Shown one piece after another: positions 35,645-44,963 of a stretch of 64,000 nt of DNA. The stretch lies in the NCBI RefSeq assembly GCF_019733395.1, contig NZ_JAIHOO010000001.1, forward strand, positions 3,782,501-3,846,500, read 5' to 3'. The DNA is from Lysobacter sp. BMK333-48F3 (GTDB taxonomy: Bacteria > Pseudomonadota > Gammaproteobacteria > Xanthomonadales > Xanthomonadaceae). A program made the position numbers and the translations under genes. The stretch's first letter is position 1. Every line of letters begins with the position of its first letter. The notes below the pieces were generated by a model. The model had not been told where the DNA came from, ran no database searches, and saw only the letters and a list, made by a program, of their open reading frames with translations.

Positions 35645-36250
35645 CGTCGCGGGCGAGAATCTCCCGTAGCAGACCGTCTAACGTAACCGAAACCCCTTTG
35701 TCTTTCAACTGCTTATAGCGCCTCTCCGCCCTTTCCTCGGCGCTGGCGGTCAGAAACACCTTGAACGGGGCGTCCGGGAAGATGACCGTGCCCATGTCGC
35801 GGCCGTCGGCGACCAGGCCCGGCGCCCGGCGGAAGGCCCGCTGGCGGTCCTTGAGCGCGGCCCGGACCTCGGGGATGGCGGCGATGGCCGAGGCGGCCGC
35901 GCCGGCGGTCTCGGTGCGCAGTTCGTCGGTGGCGTCGACCCCGTTGACCAGGACCCGCAGCTCGCCGGCCTGCTCGCGGAAGCCGATCTGGGTGTCGAAG
36001 GCGCAGCGGACCAGGGCGGCGGGGTCGGCCAGGTCCAGGTCGGCCCAGCCGGCGGCCACTCCGACCGCCCGGTACAGGGCGCCGGAATCCAGGTAATGCC
36101 AGCCCAGGCGCTGGGCCACCAGGCGGCTGATCGTGCCCTTGCCGGAGCCGGAGGGGCCGTCGATGGTGAGGACGGGGATGAAGGAGGAGTCGGAAGATGC
36201 GCTGTTCATGACCGTATTATGCGGCCGGCGCCGCGGTTTCTCCGCCGATC
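35639..36250 (-). pseudogene. Inverted partial copy of cmk with its leader
   Basis: A 612-bp exact reverse complement of 36258-36869. It holds the cmk start (ATG at 36209 on the minus strand), P-loop GPSGSGKGT and the whole gene up to [10 protein letters not shown]. It then runs into the hairpin and out of frame, so the last 35 or so residues of the enzyme are replaced by an unrelated tail ending about 35583. The 208-residue product would lack the C-terminal helix and is unlikely to be a normal kinase. A 7-nt loop (36251-36257) separates it from the intact gene. Confidence 0.93.
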
Positions 36251-36298
36251 GGGGCCAGATCGGCGGAGAAACCGCGGCGCCGGCCGCATAATACGGTC

Positions 36299-36988
36299 AT
36301 GAACAGCGCATCTTCCGACTCCTCCTTCATCCCCGTCCTCACCATCGACGGCCCCTCCGGCTCCGGCAAGGGCACGATCAGCCGCCTGGTGGCCCAGCGC
36401 CTGGGCTGGCATTACCTGGATTCCGGCGCCCTGTACCGGGCGGTCGGAGTGGCCGCCGGCTGGGCCGACCTGGACCTGGCCGACCCCGCCGCCCTGGTCC
36501 GCTGCGCCTTCGACACCCAGATCGGCTTCCGCGAGCAGGCCGGCGAGCTGCGGGTCCTGGTCAACGGGGTCGACGCCACCGACGAACTGCGCACCGAGAC
36601 CGCCGGCGCGGCCGCCTCGGCCATCGCCGCCATCCCCGAGGTCCGGGCCGCGCTCAAGGACCGCCAGCGGGCCTTCCGCCGGGCGCCGGGCCTGGTCGCC
36701 GACGGCCGCGACATGGGCACGGTCATCTTCCCGGACGCCCCGTTCAAGGTGTTTCTGACCGCCAGCGCCGAGGAAAGGGCGGAGAGGCGCTATAAGCAGT
36801 TGAAAGACAAAGGGGTTTCGGTTACGTTAGACGGTCTGCTACGGGAGATTCTCGCCCGCGACGCGCGCGACGCCCAGCGCGCGGTGGCGCCGCTGCGACC
36901 GGCCGAGGAGGCCGTCCGCATCGACACCACCGGCTTGGGCATCGACGCGGTGGTCGACCAGGTGCTGGCCTTGTTGCCGGCGCGCTGA
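36299..36988 (+). CDS. cmk: Cytidylate kinase
   Basis: 229 residues, the usual size. Phosphorylates CMP and dCMP with ATP. It has the P-loop [20 protein letters not shown] (about residues 14-33), the NMP-binding [34 protein letters not shown] with the CMP-contacting Arg-Asp, and [20 protein letters not shown] as the lid region. It is followed by rpsA and ihfB, the conserved cmk-rpsA-ihfB order of gammaproteobacteria. Only 41 bp of its upstream sequence precede the duplication joint, so its original promoter may have been displaced. Confidence 0.96.
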   Translation: MNSASSDSSFIPVLTIDGPSGSGKGTISRLVAQRLGWHYLDSGALYRAVGVAAGWADLDLADPAALVRCAFDTQIGFREQAGELRVLVNGVDATDELRTETAGAAASAIAAIPEVRAALKDRQRAFRRAPGLVADGRDMGTVIFPDAPFKVFLTASAEERAERRYKQLKDKGVSVTLDGLLREILARDARDAQRAVAPLRPAEEAVRIDTTGLGIDAVVDQVLALLPAR

Positions 36989-37187
36989 GCGATATCGCGC
37001 GAACGTCTTTCTCCCGCAGCGGATGCAGCAACAGCCCCGTCGCAATTCCGTGGCGGATCAACCACAACACATGGTGCGGCTCCATCGCATCACATAACGG
37101 GTGGGTCGACCACGCGCTGCTTGCGTCGCCATGACGGCGACGATGCCAGCCGGTGCGGCCCGTGTGTTCAACCGAGTATTCAATCCA

Positions 37188-38876
37188 ATGACCGAATCAT
37201 TTGCCGAACTGTTCGAACAGAGCCAGCAGTACCTGGCCAAGCTGAAGCCGGGCGCCATCGTCACCGGCGTCGTCGTGGAAGTCCGCGGCGACGTGGTGGT
37301 GATCAACGCCGGCCTGAAGTCCGAAGGCATCGTGCCGATCGAACAGTTCCGTAACGACGCCGGCGAGATCGACGTCGCCGAAGGCGACGAAGTCAAGGTC
37401 GCCCTCGACTCGATCGAAAATGGCTTTGGCGAAACCGTCCTTTCGCGCGAGAAGGCCAAGCGCGCGATGGTGTGGGACGAGCTGGAAGCCGCGCTGGAAA
37501 AGAACGAAACCATCACCGGCCGCATCAGCGGCAAGGTCAAGGGCGGTTTCACCGTCGACATCAAGGATGTCCGCGGCTTCCTGCCGGGTTCGCTGGTGGA
37601 CGTGCGCCCGGTGCGCGACTCCGCCTACCTCGAAGGCAAGGAACTCGAGTTCAAGCTGATCAAGCTGGACCGCAAGCGCAATAACATCGTCGTCTCCCGC
37701 CGCGCGGTGGTCGAGAGCGAGTACAGCGTCGAGCGCGAACAGCTGATGGAGAAGCTGCAGGAAGGCGCGATCCTCAAGGGCGTGGTCAAGAACCTCACCG
37801 ACTACGGCGCGTTCGTCGACCTCGGCGGCATCGACGGCCTGCTGCACATCACCGACATGGCGTGGAAGCGCGTGCGTCACCCGTCCGAAGTGGTCGAAGT
37901 CGGCCAGGAACTCGACGTCCGCGTGCTCAAGTACGACCGCGAGCGCAACCGCGTTTCGCTCGGCCTCAAGCAGCTGGGCGAGGATCCGTGGGACAACATC
38001 GCCCGCCGCTACCCGGCCAACACCCGCGTGTTCGGTAAGGTCAGCAACGTCACCGATTACGGCGCGTTCGTCGAGATCGAGCCGGGCGTCGAAGGCCTGG
38101 TGCACGTGTCCGAGATGGACTGGACCAACAAGAACGTCAACCCGTCCAAGATCGTGCAGGTCGGCGACGAGGTTCAGGTCATGGTCCTGGACGTCGACGA
38201 AGAGCGTCGCCGCATCTCGCTGGGCATGAAGCAGGTCACCAGCAATCCGTGGGAGACCTTCGCGGCCATCCACAAGAAGGGCGACAAGGTCGAAGGCCAG
38301 ATCAAGTCGATCACCGACTTCGGCATCTTCATCGGCCTGGACGGCGGCATCGACGGCCTGGTCCACCTGTCCGACATCAGCTGGAACACCACCGGCGAAG
38401 ACGTGGTCCGCAACTTCAAGAAGGGCGACACCCTGGAAGCCGTGGTCCTGGCGGTCGATCCGGAGCGCGAGCGCATCAGCCTGGGCGTCAAGCAGCTTGA
38501 GCAGGACCCGATGGGTCAGTACGTCGCTTCCAACGCCAAGGGCTCGATCGTCAAGGGCGTGGTGAAGGAAGTCGACGCCAAGGGTGCCACCATCGAGCTG
38601 GCCGACGGCATCGAAGGCTACGTCGCCGCGCGCGACATCGCCAAGGAGCGCGTCGAAGACGCTTCGCAGTACCTGAAGGTCGGCCAGGAAGTCGAGGCCA
38701 AGATCATCGGTACCGATCGCAAGGGCCGCAGCATGCAGCTGTCGATCAAGGCGAAGGACGAAGCCGAGCAGCAGGAGGCCCTGGCCGACTACAACCGTCA
38801 GGCCGGCGACGCCGCCAGCGGCACCACCAGCCTCGGCGCGCTGCTGCGCGAGCGTCTGGGCGGCAAGTCCGAGTAA
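37188..38876 (+). CDS. rpsA: 30S ribosomal protein S1
   Basis: 562 residues from [20 protein letters not shown] at 37188; an in-frame extension of 29 codons upstream is not conserved. Six S1 (OB-fold) repeats can be followed, for example [80 protein letters not shown] and [21 protein letters not shown]1 binds mRNA on the small subunit and is needed to initiate on most mRNAs. Lies between cmk and ihfB, the conserved place. Confidence 0.97.
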   Translation: MTESFAELFEQSQQYLAKLKPGAIVTGVVVEVRGDVVVINAGLKSEGIVPIEQFRNDAGEIDVAEGDEVKVALDSIENGFGETVLSREKAKRAMVWDELEAALEKNETITGRISGKVKGGFTVDIKDVRGFLPGSLVDVRPVRDSAYLEGKELEFKLIKLDRKRNNIVVSRRAVVESEYSVEREQLMEKLQEGAILKGVVKNLTDYGAFVDLGGIDGLLHITDMAWKRVRHPSEVVEVGQELDVRVLKYDRERNRVSLGLKQLGEDPWDNIARRYPANTRVFGKVSNVTDYGAFVEIEPGVEGLVHVSEMDWTNKNVNPSKIVQVGDEVQVMVLDVDEERRRISLGMKQVTSNPWETFAAIHKKGDKVEGQIKSITDFGIFIGLDGGIDGLVHLSDISWNTTGEDVVRNFKKGDTLEAVVLAVDPERERISLGVKQLEQDPMGQYVASNAKGSIVKGVVKEVDAKGATIELADGIEGYVAARDIAKERVEDASQYLKVGQEVEAKIIGTDRKGRSMQLSIKAKDEAEQQEALADYNRQAGDAASGTTSLGALLRERLGGKSE

Positions 38877-38936
38877 TCGCTGTTCCGTTTCAGGCACTAC
38901 GGCCCGGTTCGTCCGGGCCGGCAACACCGATGCTCC

Positions 38937-38972
38937 ACCGAGGCGGCCCGGCAGGGCCGGGCCGCCTTCGGT
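38937..38972 (+). terminator. GC hairpin after rpsA
   Basis: An 11-bp or longer stem (38942-38952 with 38956-38966, extendable outward with wobble pairs) 60 bases after the rpsA stop. A shorter hairpin CGGCCCGG/CCGGGCCG lies just upstream near 38900-38921. There is no U-run, so it may only reduce read-through into ihfB. Confidence 0.5.
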
Positions 38973-39047
38973 CTGCGGCAGGGGATCGCGAGCGATCGCG
39001 ACGCCGCAGCACTTCCGAATCTTTCGCGGCCAGGCCACGTTTCGCCT

Positions 39048-39350
39048 ATGACCAAGTCCGAGCTCATCGAGATCCTTTCGCAGCGTCAGGCCCACCTCAA
39101 GGGCGACGATGTGGATCTGGCGGTGAAGGCTTTGCTGGAAATGATGGGCGGCGCGCTCTCCGCCGGCGACCGCATCGAGATCCGCGGTTTCGGCAGCTTC
39201 TCCCTGCATTACCGTCCGCCGCGCCTGGGCCGCAATCCCAAGACCGGCGAATCGGTCGCGCTGCCCGGCAAGCACGTGCCGCACTTCAAGCCCGGCAAGG
39301 AACTGCGCGAGCGCGTCAGCGGGGCGACCCCGCTCGACGAAGACGCCTGA
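39048..39350 (+). CDS. ihfB: Integration host factor subunit beta
   Basis: 100 residues. DNA-bending nucleoid protein that pairs with IHF-alpha. The HU/IHF family is shown by [60 protein letters not shown] and the proline-tipped arm [20 protein letters not shown]. Position directly after rpsA is conserved from E. coli. Confidence 0.96.
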   Translation: MTKSELIEILSQRQAHLKGDDVDLAVKALLEMMGGALSAGDRIEIRGFGSFSLHYRPPRLGRNPKTGESVALPGKHVPHFKPGKELRERVSGATPLDEDA

Positions 39351-39515
39351 TCCGGCCGCGCCGCGTCCGCTGCGCCGCGCCGGCCTTTGCGCGGCCTCCC
39401 GATTCGTCCGTCCGGCGCCTCGCCGGCCCGTCCGCGCCTCTACGCGGCCTGCATTCGCGTCCGTTAAGCTAGGCGCGACACGCACCCGCCGGTGCACGAC
39501 TTCCGGAACTCTCCC

Positions 39516-39800
39516 ATGCGCGTGATCCGCCTTCTCGTCGCCCTGGTCTGCCTCGCGGCAGGGGCGATCCTCGGCGCACTCAACCGCCAGATCGTCAGCA
39601 TCGACCTCGGCATCGGCTTCGTGCCGCCGACCTCGCTGGGCATCGCCCTGATCGTGGCCCTGCTGATCGGCGCCCTGATCGGCGGCCTGGCGATCAGCGC
39701 CAGCGTGGTGCTGCCGCTGCGCCGTCGCCTGGCCCGCGCCGAGCGCGCCGCTTCCGCCGCGCCGGCCGCCGAGCCGAGCCTCACCGGTCCCGAGGTCTGA
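39516..39800 (+). CDS. lapA: Lipopolysaccharide assembly protein A
   Basis: 94 residues from MRVIRLLVALVCLAAGAILG; a GTG 24 bases upstream is a less likely start. Two membrane helices (LVALVCLAAGAILGAL and LGIALIVALLIGALIGGLAI) bracket a short loop NRQIVSIDLGIGFVPPTS, typical of the LapA domain (DUF1049). LapA acts with LapB to tune LPS synthesis through FtsH-mediated LpxC turnover. It ends 2 bp before lapB. Confidence 0.92.
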   Translation: MRVIRLLVALVCLAAGAILGALNRQIVSIDLGIGFVPPTSLGIALIVALLIGALIGGLAISASVVLPLRRRLARAERAASAAPAAEPSLTGPEV

Positions 39801-39802
39801 GC

Positions 39803-40981
39803 ATGGAGTTCATCAGCCAGTGGTTCTGGTTCTTCCTGTTGCTGCCGATCGCCGCCGTCGGCGGCTGGGTGGTCGGCCGACGCGGCGGCGAGCGCCATAG
39901 CGACACCCAGGTCAGCCGCCTGTCGACCACGTATTTCCGCGGCCTCAACTACCTGCTCAACGAGCAGCCGGACAAGGCGATCGAGCTGTTCCTGCATATC
40001 GCCGAACTGGACAAGGACACCTTCGAGACCCAGGTCGCGCTGGGCCACCTGTTCCGCCGCCGCGGCGAAGTCGACCGCGCGATCCGCCTGCACCAGGCCC
40101 TGGTTCAGCGCCCCGGCCTGAGCGACCAGCAGAAGGTCCAGGCCCTGCTCGCGCTGGGCGAGGACTACATGCGCTCGGGCCTGCTCGACCGCGCCGAGAC
40201 GGTGTTCAGCGACCTGGTCGCGCTGGACATGCGCGCGCCGCTGGCGCTGCGCCACCTGATCGGCATCTACCAGGCCGAGCGCGACTGGGGCAAGGCGATC
40301 GAGAACGCGCAGCGCTTCGAGGCCGCGACCGGCGAGCCGATGGGCAAGCTGATCGCCCAGTTCGAATGCGAACTGGCCGACCGCCACCGCGCCGCCGGCG
40401 AGATCGACGCCGCGCGCGAAGCGGTCAAGCGCGCTTACGAGGCCGACGCCAACTCGGTCCGCGCCGGCATGCTAGAAGGCCGGATCGAAGTCGAGGCCGG
40501 CAACGACGGTGCGGCGATCCGCGCCTTCGAGCGCGTCGCCCGCGCCGACCCGGACTACCTGCCGGAAGTGCTGCCAGCGCTGTTGAGCTGCTACGAGCGC
40601 GACGGCGATGCGACCGGCGCGCGCGCCTTCCTGGCCGAGATGTGCGAGCACTACCGCGGCATCGCCCCGGTGCTGGCGCTGACCCGCATGGTCGAGGCCG
40701 AAGACGGCGTGCCGGCCGCGCGCGCCTACCTGGCGCGCCAGCTCAAGGACCGGCCGTCGGTGCGCGGCGAGGCCGCGCTGATCGACCTGACCCTGGCCGA
40801 GAACGCCGATCCGCTGGCGACCCTGCACGACCTCAAGCACATCACCGACCAGTTGCTGGTGCGCAATCCGAGCTACCGCTGCAACCGCTGCGGCTTCGGC
40901 GCGCGCAGCCACCACTGGCAATGCCCGAGCTGCAAGGAGTGGGGCACGGTCAAGCCGCTGCTCAACTACGCGGTGGTCTGA
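39803..40981 (+). CDS. lapB: Lipopolysaccharide assembly protein B
   Basis: 392 residues. One N-terminal membrane helix (FWFFLLLPIAAVGGWVVG) is followed by a cytoplasmic TPR superhelix (TTYFRGLNYLLNEQPDKAIE, GHLFRRRGEVDRAIRLHQAL and further repeats). It ends in a rubredoxin-like metal site with Cys pairs in YRCNRCGFGARS and WQCPSCKEWGTV. This is the full LapB/YciM architecture. LapB guides LpxC to FtsH and so limits lipid A synthesis. The following genes make envelope polysaccharide precursors. Confidence 0.96.
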   Translation: MEFISQWFWFFLLLPIAAVGGWVVGRRGGERHSDTQVSRLSTTYFRGLNYLLNEQPDKAIELFLHIAELDKDTFETQVALGHLFRRRGEVDRAIRLHQALVQRPGLSDQQKVQALLALGEDYMRSGLLDRAETVFSDLVALDMRAPLALRHLIGIYQAERDWGKAIENAQRFEAATGEPMGKLIAQFECELADRHRAAGEIDAAREAVKRAYEADANSVRAGMLEGRIEVEAGNDGAAIRAFERVARADPDYLPEVLPALLSCYERDGDATGARAFLAEMCEHYRGIAPVLALTRMVEAEDGVPAARAYLARQLKDRPSVRGEAALIDLTLAENADPLATLHDLKHITDQLLVRNPSYRCNRCGFGARSHHWQCPSCKEWGTVKPLLNYAVV

Positions 40982-40983
40982 CG

Positions 40984-41961
40984 ATGTGGGCCTGGATCGC
41001 GATCTATGCGGCGCTCGGCGCCGCAGGCACCTGGCTGGCGCGCGCCTACGCGCTGCACCGGCGCATGATCGACGAACCCGGCGAGCGCCGCAGCCATAGC
41101 GTGGCGACGCCGCGCGGCGGCGGCATCGCCATCGTCGCCGCCTTGCTGATCGCGACGGTCGCGGTCGGGGTGCGCTTTCCGGCGCATGCGCCGTTGGCGG
41201 CGGCGTTCGGGCTCGGCCTGATCCTGATCGCGGGCATCGGCTGGGTCGACGACCACCGGCCGCTGTCGCCTTGGCTGCGCCTGGGCGTGCATGCCCTGGC
41301 CTCGGCCCTGCTGGGCGCGGCGGTGGGGGTGTTGCAGGGCGATCCCTGGCTGGGCCTGGCCGCGTTCGCCCTGGCGATCGGCCTGACCAACGTGTGGAAC
41401 TTCATGGACGGGATCAACGGCATGGCCGCCTCGCAGGCGGCCCTGGTCGCCGTGGCCCTGGCCTGGCTGGGTGGTCCGGTGTGGAGTTGGCTGGCGCTGG
41501 CCCTGGCGGCGGCCTGCCTGGGTTTCCTGCCGTTCAATTTCCCGCGCGCGCGGATCTTCATGGGCGACGTCGGCAGCGGCGCGATCGGCTACGCCCTGGC
41601 CGGTCTGGCCGCGCTGGCGGCGAGCGGGCTCGGCTCGCGTTCAGCCCTGCTGCTGTGGCCGCTTGCCGCATTCATGGTCGATGCCGGCCTGACCCTGCTG
41701 AGCCGGGTCCGCCGCGGCGAACGTTGGTGGACGCCGCACACTCAGCACGCTTACCAAGTCTGGGCGCGTCGGGTCGGGCACACTCGGGTCACCCTCGCTT
41801 ATGCGGCTTTCACGTTGCTGGCCGTAGTGTCGCTGCGCTATGTGACCGAAGTCCGGACCGGTTTCATCTTGGGTATGGGAGCGGCGTGGTATATGTCCGG
41901 CGCTTTTTTTTGGTGGCTTATCCGCAGGACCGAAACACCGGACCGCGCCCAGGCGGCCTGA
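40984..41961 (+). CDS. Glycosyltransferase family 4 (WecA/MraY-like undecaprenyl-phosphate sugar-1-phosphate transferase)
   Basis: 325 residues with about ten membrane helices. The MraY/WecA superfamily motifs are present: RRMIDEPGERRSHSVATPRG near residues 27-46, the Asp pair GWVDDHRPLSP, LTNVWNFMDGINGMAA, and RIFMGDVGSGAIGYALA with the HTQHAYQ loop. It links a sugar-1-phosphate to undecaprenyl phosphate and so starts O-antigen or exopolysaccharide repeat units on the cytoplasmic face. It lies 2 bp after lapB and is followed by a UDP-sugar dehydratase, which fits a WbpL-like role. Confidence 0.92.
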   Translation: MWAWIAIYAALGAAGTWLARAYALHRRMIDEPGERRSHSVATPRGGGIAIVAALLIATVAVGVRFPAHAPLAAAFGLGLILIAGIGWVDDHRPLSPWLRLGVHALASALLGAAVGVLQGDPWLGLAAFALAIGLTNVWNFMDGINGMAASQAALVAVALAWLGGPVWSWLALALAAACLGFLPFNFPRARIFMGDVGSGAIGYALAGLAALAASGLGSRSALLLWPLAAFMVDAGLTLLSRVRRGERWWTPHTQHAYQVWARRVGHTRVTLAYAAFTLLAVVSLRYVTEVRTGFILGMGAAWYMSGAFFWWLIRRTETPDRAQAA

Positions 41962-42048
41962 CGCCCCGACCGACTATCGGCGGGGCGTCGTCGTTGCGAT
42001 CCGCGGCACCCCGGATGTTCGATTCGACCGACTTAGCAGAGGCAAGGA

Positions 42049-43959
42049 ATGAACTCATTGCGTGATCGTTTGAAAGGCGCGTTGCCCCGGCTGGCGGTGG
42101 TCGCGCACGATCTCGCGATGGTGTGGCTGGTCTGGCAGGCCCTGCACAAGCTACGCTTCGGCGTGGTCCCCACGCCGCCGGCGTTGCCGCTGTGGTCGAC
42201 CGAGATCGCCCTGGTGCTGGCCGCGCAGGGCCTGGTGTTCTGGCAGGTCGGCCTGTATCGCGGGCTGTGGCGTTTCGCCGGCGTGCCCGATCTTTGGAAC
42301 ATCTTCAAGGCCTGCATGCTCGGCCTGTTCGCGATCGTGCTGGGCCTGTTCCTGTACAACCGCCTCGACCTGGTGCCGCGCACCGTGCTGGTGCTGTACC
42401 CGCTGGTGCTGATGGGCATGCTCGGCGCCCCGCGCCTGCTGTACCGGGCCTGGAAGGACAGCCGCATCGACAGCGCCAACGCGGTCTCGGTGCGGATCCT
42501 GATCCTCGGCGCCGGCCGCGCTGGCGAGGCGCTGGTGCGCGACCTGCGCCGCTTCGGCACCTACCATCCGGTCGGCTTCCTCGACGACGCCGCGCGCCTG
42601 CGCGGCAGCAAGGTCCAGGGCGTGCCGGTGCTGGGCCAGGTCGACGACATCGCCGAGATCGCGCGCGAAACCGCGGCCAAGCTGCTGGTGATCGCGATGC
42701 CCTCGGCCGACGCCACGGCGATGCAGCGGGTGGTGATGGCCTGCGAACGCACCGGCGTGCCGTTCCGGATGGTGCCGCGCCTGCAGGACGTGCTGGAAGG
42801 CCGCTCGCTGCCGGGCGAACTGAAGGAAGTGGCGATCGAGGACCTGCTCGGGCGCAAGCCGGTGATGCCGGACTGGAAGGCGATCCGCAGCTGGCTCGGC
42901 GCGCGTTCGGTGCTGGTCACCGGCGCCGGCGGTTCGATCGGCTCGGAACTGTGCCGGCAGAGCGCCCGCCACGGCGCCAGCCGGATCGCCCTGATCGAGA
43001 TCGACGAACTGGCCCTGGTCACCACCGAGACCGCGCTGCGCCGCGACTTCCCCGATGTCGAGTTCATCCCGATCCTCGGCGACTGCGGCGACAAGGCGGT
43101 GATCGAGTACGCGCTGAAGCTGGCCGAACCCGAAGCCGCGTTCCACGCCGCCGCCTACAAGCAGGTGCCGCTGCTGGAAGCGCAATTGCGCGAAGCGGTG
43201 CGCAACAACGTGCTGGCCACCGAAACTGTGGCCCGCGCCTGCCGCGCCGCCGGGGTCGGCACCTTCGTGCTGATCTCCACCGACAAGGCGGTCGATCCGG
43301 TCAACGTGCTCGGCGCGACCAAGCGCCTGGCCGAGATGACCTGCCAGGCCCTGGCCGACCAGCGCGCGACCCGGTTCGTCACCGTGCGCTTCGGCAACGT
43401 GCTCGATTCGGCCGGCAGCGTGGTGCCGCTGTTCCGCGAACAGATCCGCAGCGGCGGCCCGGTCACGGTGACCGATCCGGAAGTGACCCGCTTCTTCATG
43501 ACCATTCCCGAAGCCTGCCAGCTGATTCTGCAGGCCTCGGCGATCGGCACCCACGAGGCGATCTACACCCTCGACATGGGCGAGCCGGTGCCGATCCGCC
43601 TGCTGGCCGAGCAGATGATCCGCCTGGCCGGCAAGACCCCGGGGCGCGACGTCGCCATCGTCTACACCGGCCTGCGCCCGGGCGAGAAGCTGCACGAGAC
43701 CTTGTTCCACGCCGACGAGCGCTACCGCCCGACGGTGCATCCCAAGATCCTGCAGGCCGAGCCGCGCGACGTGTCGATGACGGCGCTGGAGGGCTCGCTG
43801 CAGCAGTTGCGCGAGGCTTCGGTGCGATACGACCGCGACGCGCTCAATTCCTTGCTGCGCATCGCAGTCCCGGAGTTCCAGCCGGTCGGCGAACATCCGG
43901 ATTACAAAGAGTCGGCTACGGTGGTCGCATTTCCCGCCCGTAACGCCAGGAAGATTTGA
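42049..43959 (+). CDS. Membrane-bound UDP-sugar 4,6-dehydratase (CapD/WbpM/PglF family)
   Basis: 636 residues. The N-terminal part has about four membrane helices (LALVLAAQGLVFWQV region to VLVLYPLVLMGMLG) and a first Rossmann domain (VRILILGAGRAGEALVRDLR). The second, catalytic SDR domain has VLVTGAGGSIGSELCRQSAR, FHAAAYKQVPLLE, LISTDKAVDPVNVLGATKRL and YTGLRPGEKLHETLFH. In most members the active-site residue four before the Lys is Met; here it is Leu421 with K425. Members convert UDP-GlcNAc to a 4-keto-6-deoxy sugar for O-antigen or glycan synthesis. Its stop overlaps the galU start. Confidence 0.93.
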   Translation: MNSLRDRLKGALPRLAVVAHDLAMVWLVWQALHKLRFGVVPTPPALPLWSTEIALVLAAQGLVFWQVGLYRGLWRFAGVPDLWNIFKACMLGLFAIVLGLFLYNRLDLVPRTVLVLYPLVLMGMLGAPRLLYRAWKDSRIDSANAVSVRILILGAGRAGEALVRDLRRFGTYHPVGFLDDAARLRGSKVQGVPVLGQVDDIAEIARETAAKLLVIAMPSADATAMQRVVMACERTGVPFRMVPRLQDVLEGRSLPGELKEVAIEDLLGRKPVMPDWKAIRSWLGARSVLVTGAGGSIGSELCRQSARHGASRIALIEIDELALVTTETALRRDFPDVEFIPILGDCGDKAVIEYALKLAEPEAAFHAAAYKQVPLLEAQLREAVRNNVLATETVARACRAAGVGTFVLISTDKAVDPVNVLGATKRLAEMTCQALADQRATRFVTVRFGNVLDSAGSVVPLFREQIRSGGPVTVTDPEVTRFFMTIPEACQLILQASAIGTHEAIYTLDMGEPVPIRLLAEQMIRLAGKTPGRDVAIVYTGLRPGEKLHETLFHADERYRPTVHPKILQAEPRDVSMTALEGSLQQLREASVRYDRDALNSLLRIAVPEFQPVGEHPDYKESATVVAFPARNARKI

Positions 43960-44873
43960 TGGCTACAGCTCCCGTGAAGGCCCGTATCCGCAAGGCCGTG
44001 TTTCCGGTGGCCGGTCTCGGCACCCGGTTCCTTCCCGCCACCAAGACCGTGCCCAAGGAAATGCTGCCGATCGTCGATCGGCCGTTGATCCAGTACGCGG
44101 TCGACGAGGCGATCGAAGCCGGCTGCGACACCCTGGTCTTCGTCACCAACCGCTACAAGCACGCGGTCGCCGATTACTTCGACAAGGCCTACGAGCTCGA
44201 ACACAAGCTGGAGCGCTCGGGCAAGACCGAGCAGTTGGAGCTGATCCGCCATGTGCTGCCGGAAGGCGTGCGCGCGGTGTTCGTGACCCAGGCCGAAGCG
44301 CTGGGCCTGGGCCATGCGGTGCTGTGCGCCAAGGAAGTGATCGGCAACGAACCGTTCGCGGTGGTGTTGCCGGACGACCTGATCTGGAACCGCGGCCCCG
44401 GCGCGCTCAAGCAGATGGCCGATGCGGCCCAGGCCAGCGGCGCCAGCGTGATCGCGGTGCAGGACGTGCCGCGCGAGCAGACCGGCAGCTACGGCATCGT
44501 CGCCACCGAAGGCTTCCAGGCCCGCGAAGGCCGGATCCGCGCCATCGTCGAGAAGCCCAAGCCCGAGGCCGCGCCGAGCAATCTGGCCGTGGTCGGCCGC
44601 TACGTGCTCAACCCGCGCATCTTCGAACTGCTGGAAAGCACCACGCCGGGCGCCGGCGGCGAGATCCAGCTCACCGACGCGATCGCGACCCTGCTCGAGC
44701 AGGAAACGGTCAACGCCTATCGCTTCCAGGGCACCCGCTTCGACTGCGGCACCCATCTGGGCCTGATCGAGGCGACCATCCGCTACGCGCTCGACCACGA
44801 AACCCTCAGCGATTCGGCGCGCCAGCTGATGCAGAACGCGCTCAGCGAACTCGGCGTCGAGGATCTGGCTTAA
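43959..44873 (+). CDS. galU: UTP-glucose-1-phosphate uridylyltransferase
   Basis: 304 residues. Makes UDP-glucose for LPS, exopolysaccharide and galactose metabolism. It has the nucleotidyltransferase signature KAVFPVAGLGTRFLPATKTV, PKEMLPIVDRPLIQYAVDEA, EALGLGHAVLCAKEVIGNEP and AVVLPDDLIW, then VEKPKPEAAPSNLAVVGRYV. The ATG overlaps the stop of the dehydratase gene (TGATG), so translation is coupled. Confidence 0.96.
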   Translation: MATAPVKARIRKAVFPVAGLGTRFLPATKTVPKEMLPIVDRPLIQYAVDEAIEAGCDTLVFVTNRYKHAVADYFDKAYELEHKLERSGKTEQLELIRHVLPEGVRAVFVTQAEALGLGHAVLCAKEVIGNEPFAVVLPDDLIWNRGPGALKQMADAAQASGASVIAVQDVPREQTGSYGIVATEGFQAREGRIRAIVEKPKPEAAPSNLAVVGRYVLNPRIFELLESTTPGAGGEIQLTDAIATLLEQETVNAYRFQGTRFDCGTHLGLIEATIRYALDHETLSDSARQLMQNALSELGVEDLA

Positions 44874-44883
44874 AGCCAGGGAT

Positions 44884-44963
44884 TAGCGGATAGGAGTGAG
44901 GAGTTAGCGAAAGCCGAAGCGCAAGCTTTGCCGCTATCTCCTATCTCCTATCTCCTATCTCCT
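44884..44963. repeat. TAGGAGA/CTATCTC heptamer array in inverted orientation
   Basis: Four tandem CTATCTC units at 44934-44961 face GATAGGAGTGAGGAGTTAGCG-type units at 44888-44910 across a 20-nt spacer. The array contains the stop codon of the small membrane-protein gene and follows the galU stop. Confidence 0.7.

Noticed and set aside
35583-36209. Functional second cytidylate kinase on the minus strand
   Set aside because: The C-terminal part is lost at the hairpin joint and replaced by an unrelated tail; exact identity to the intact gene points to a rearrangement rather than a paralogue.
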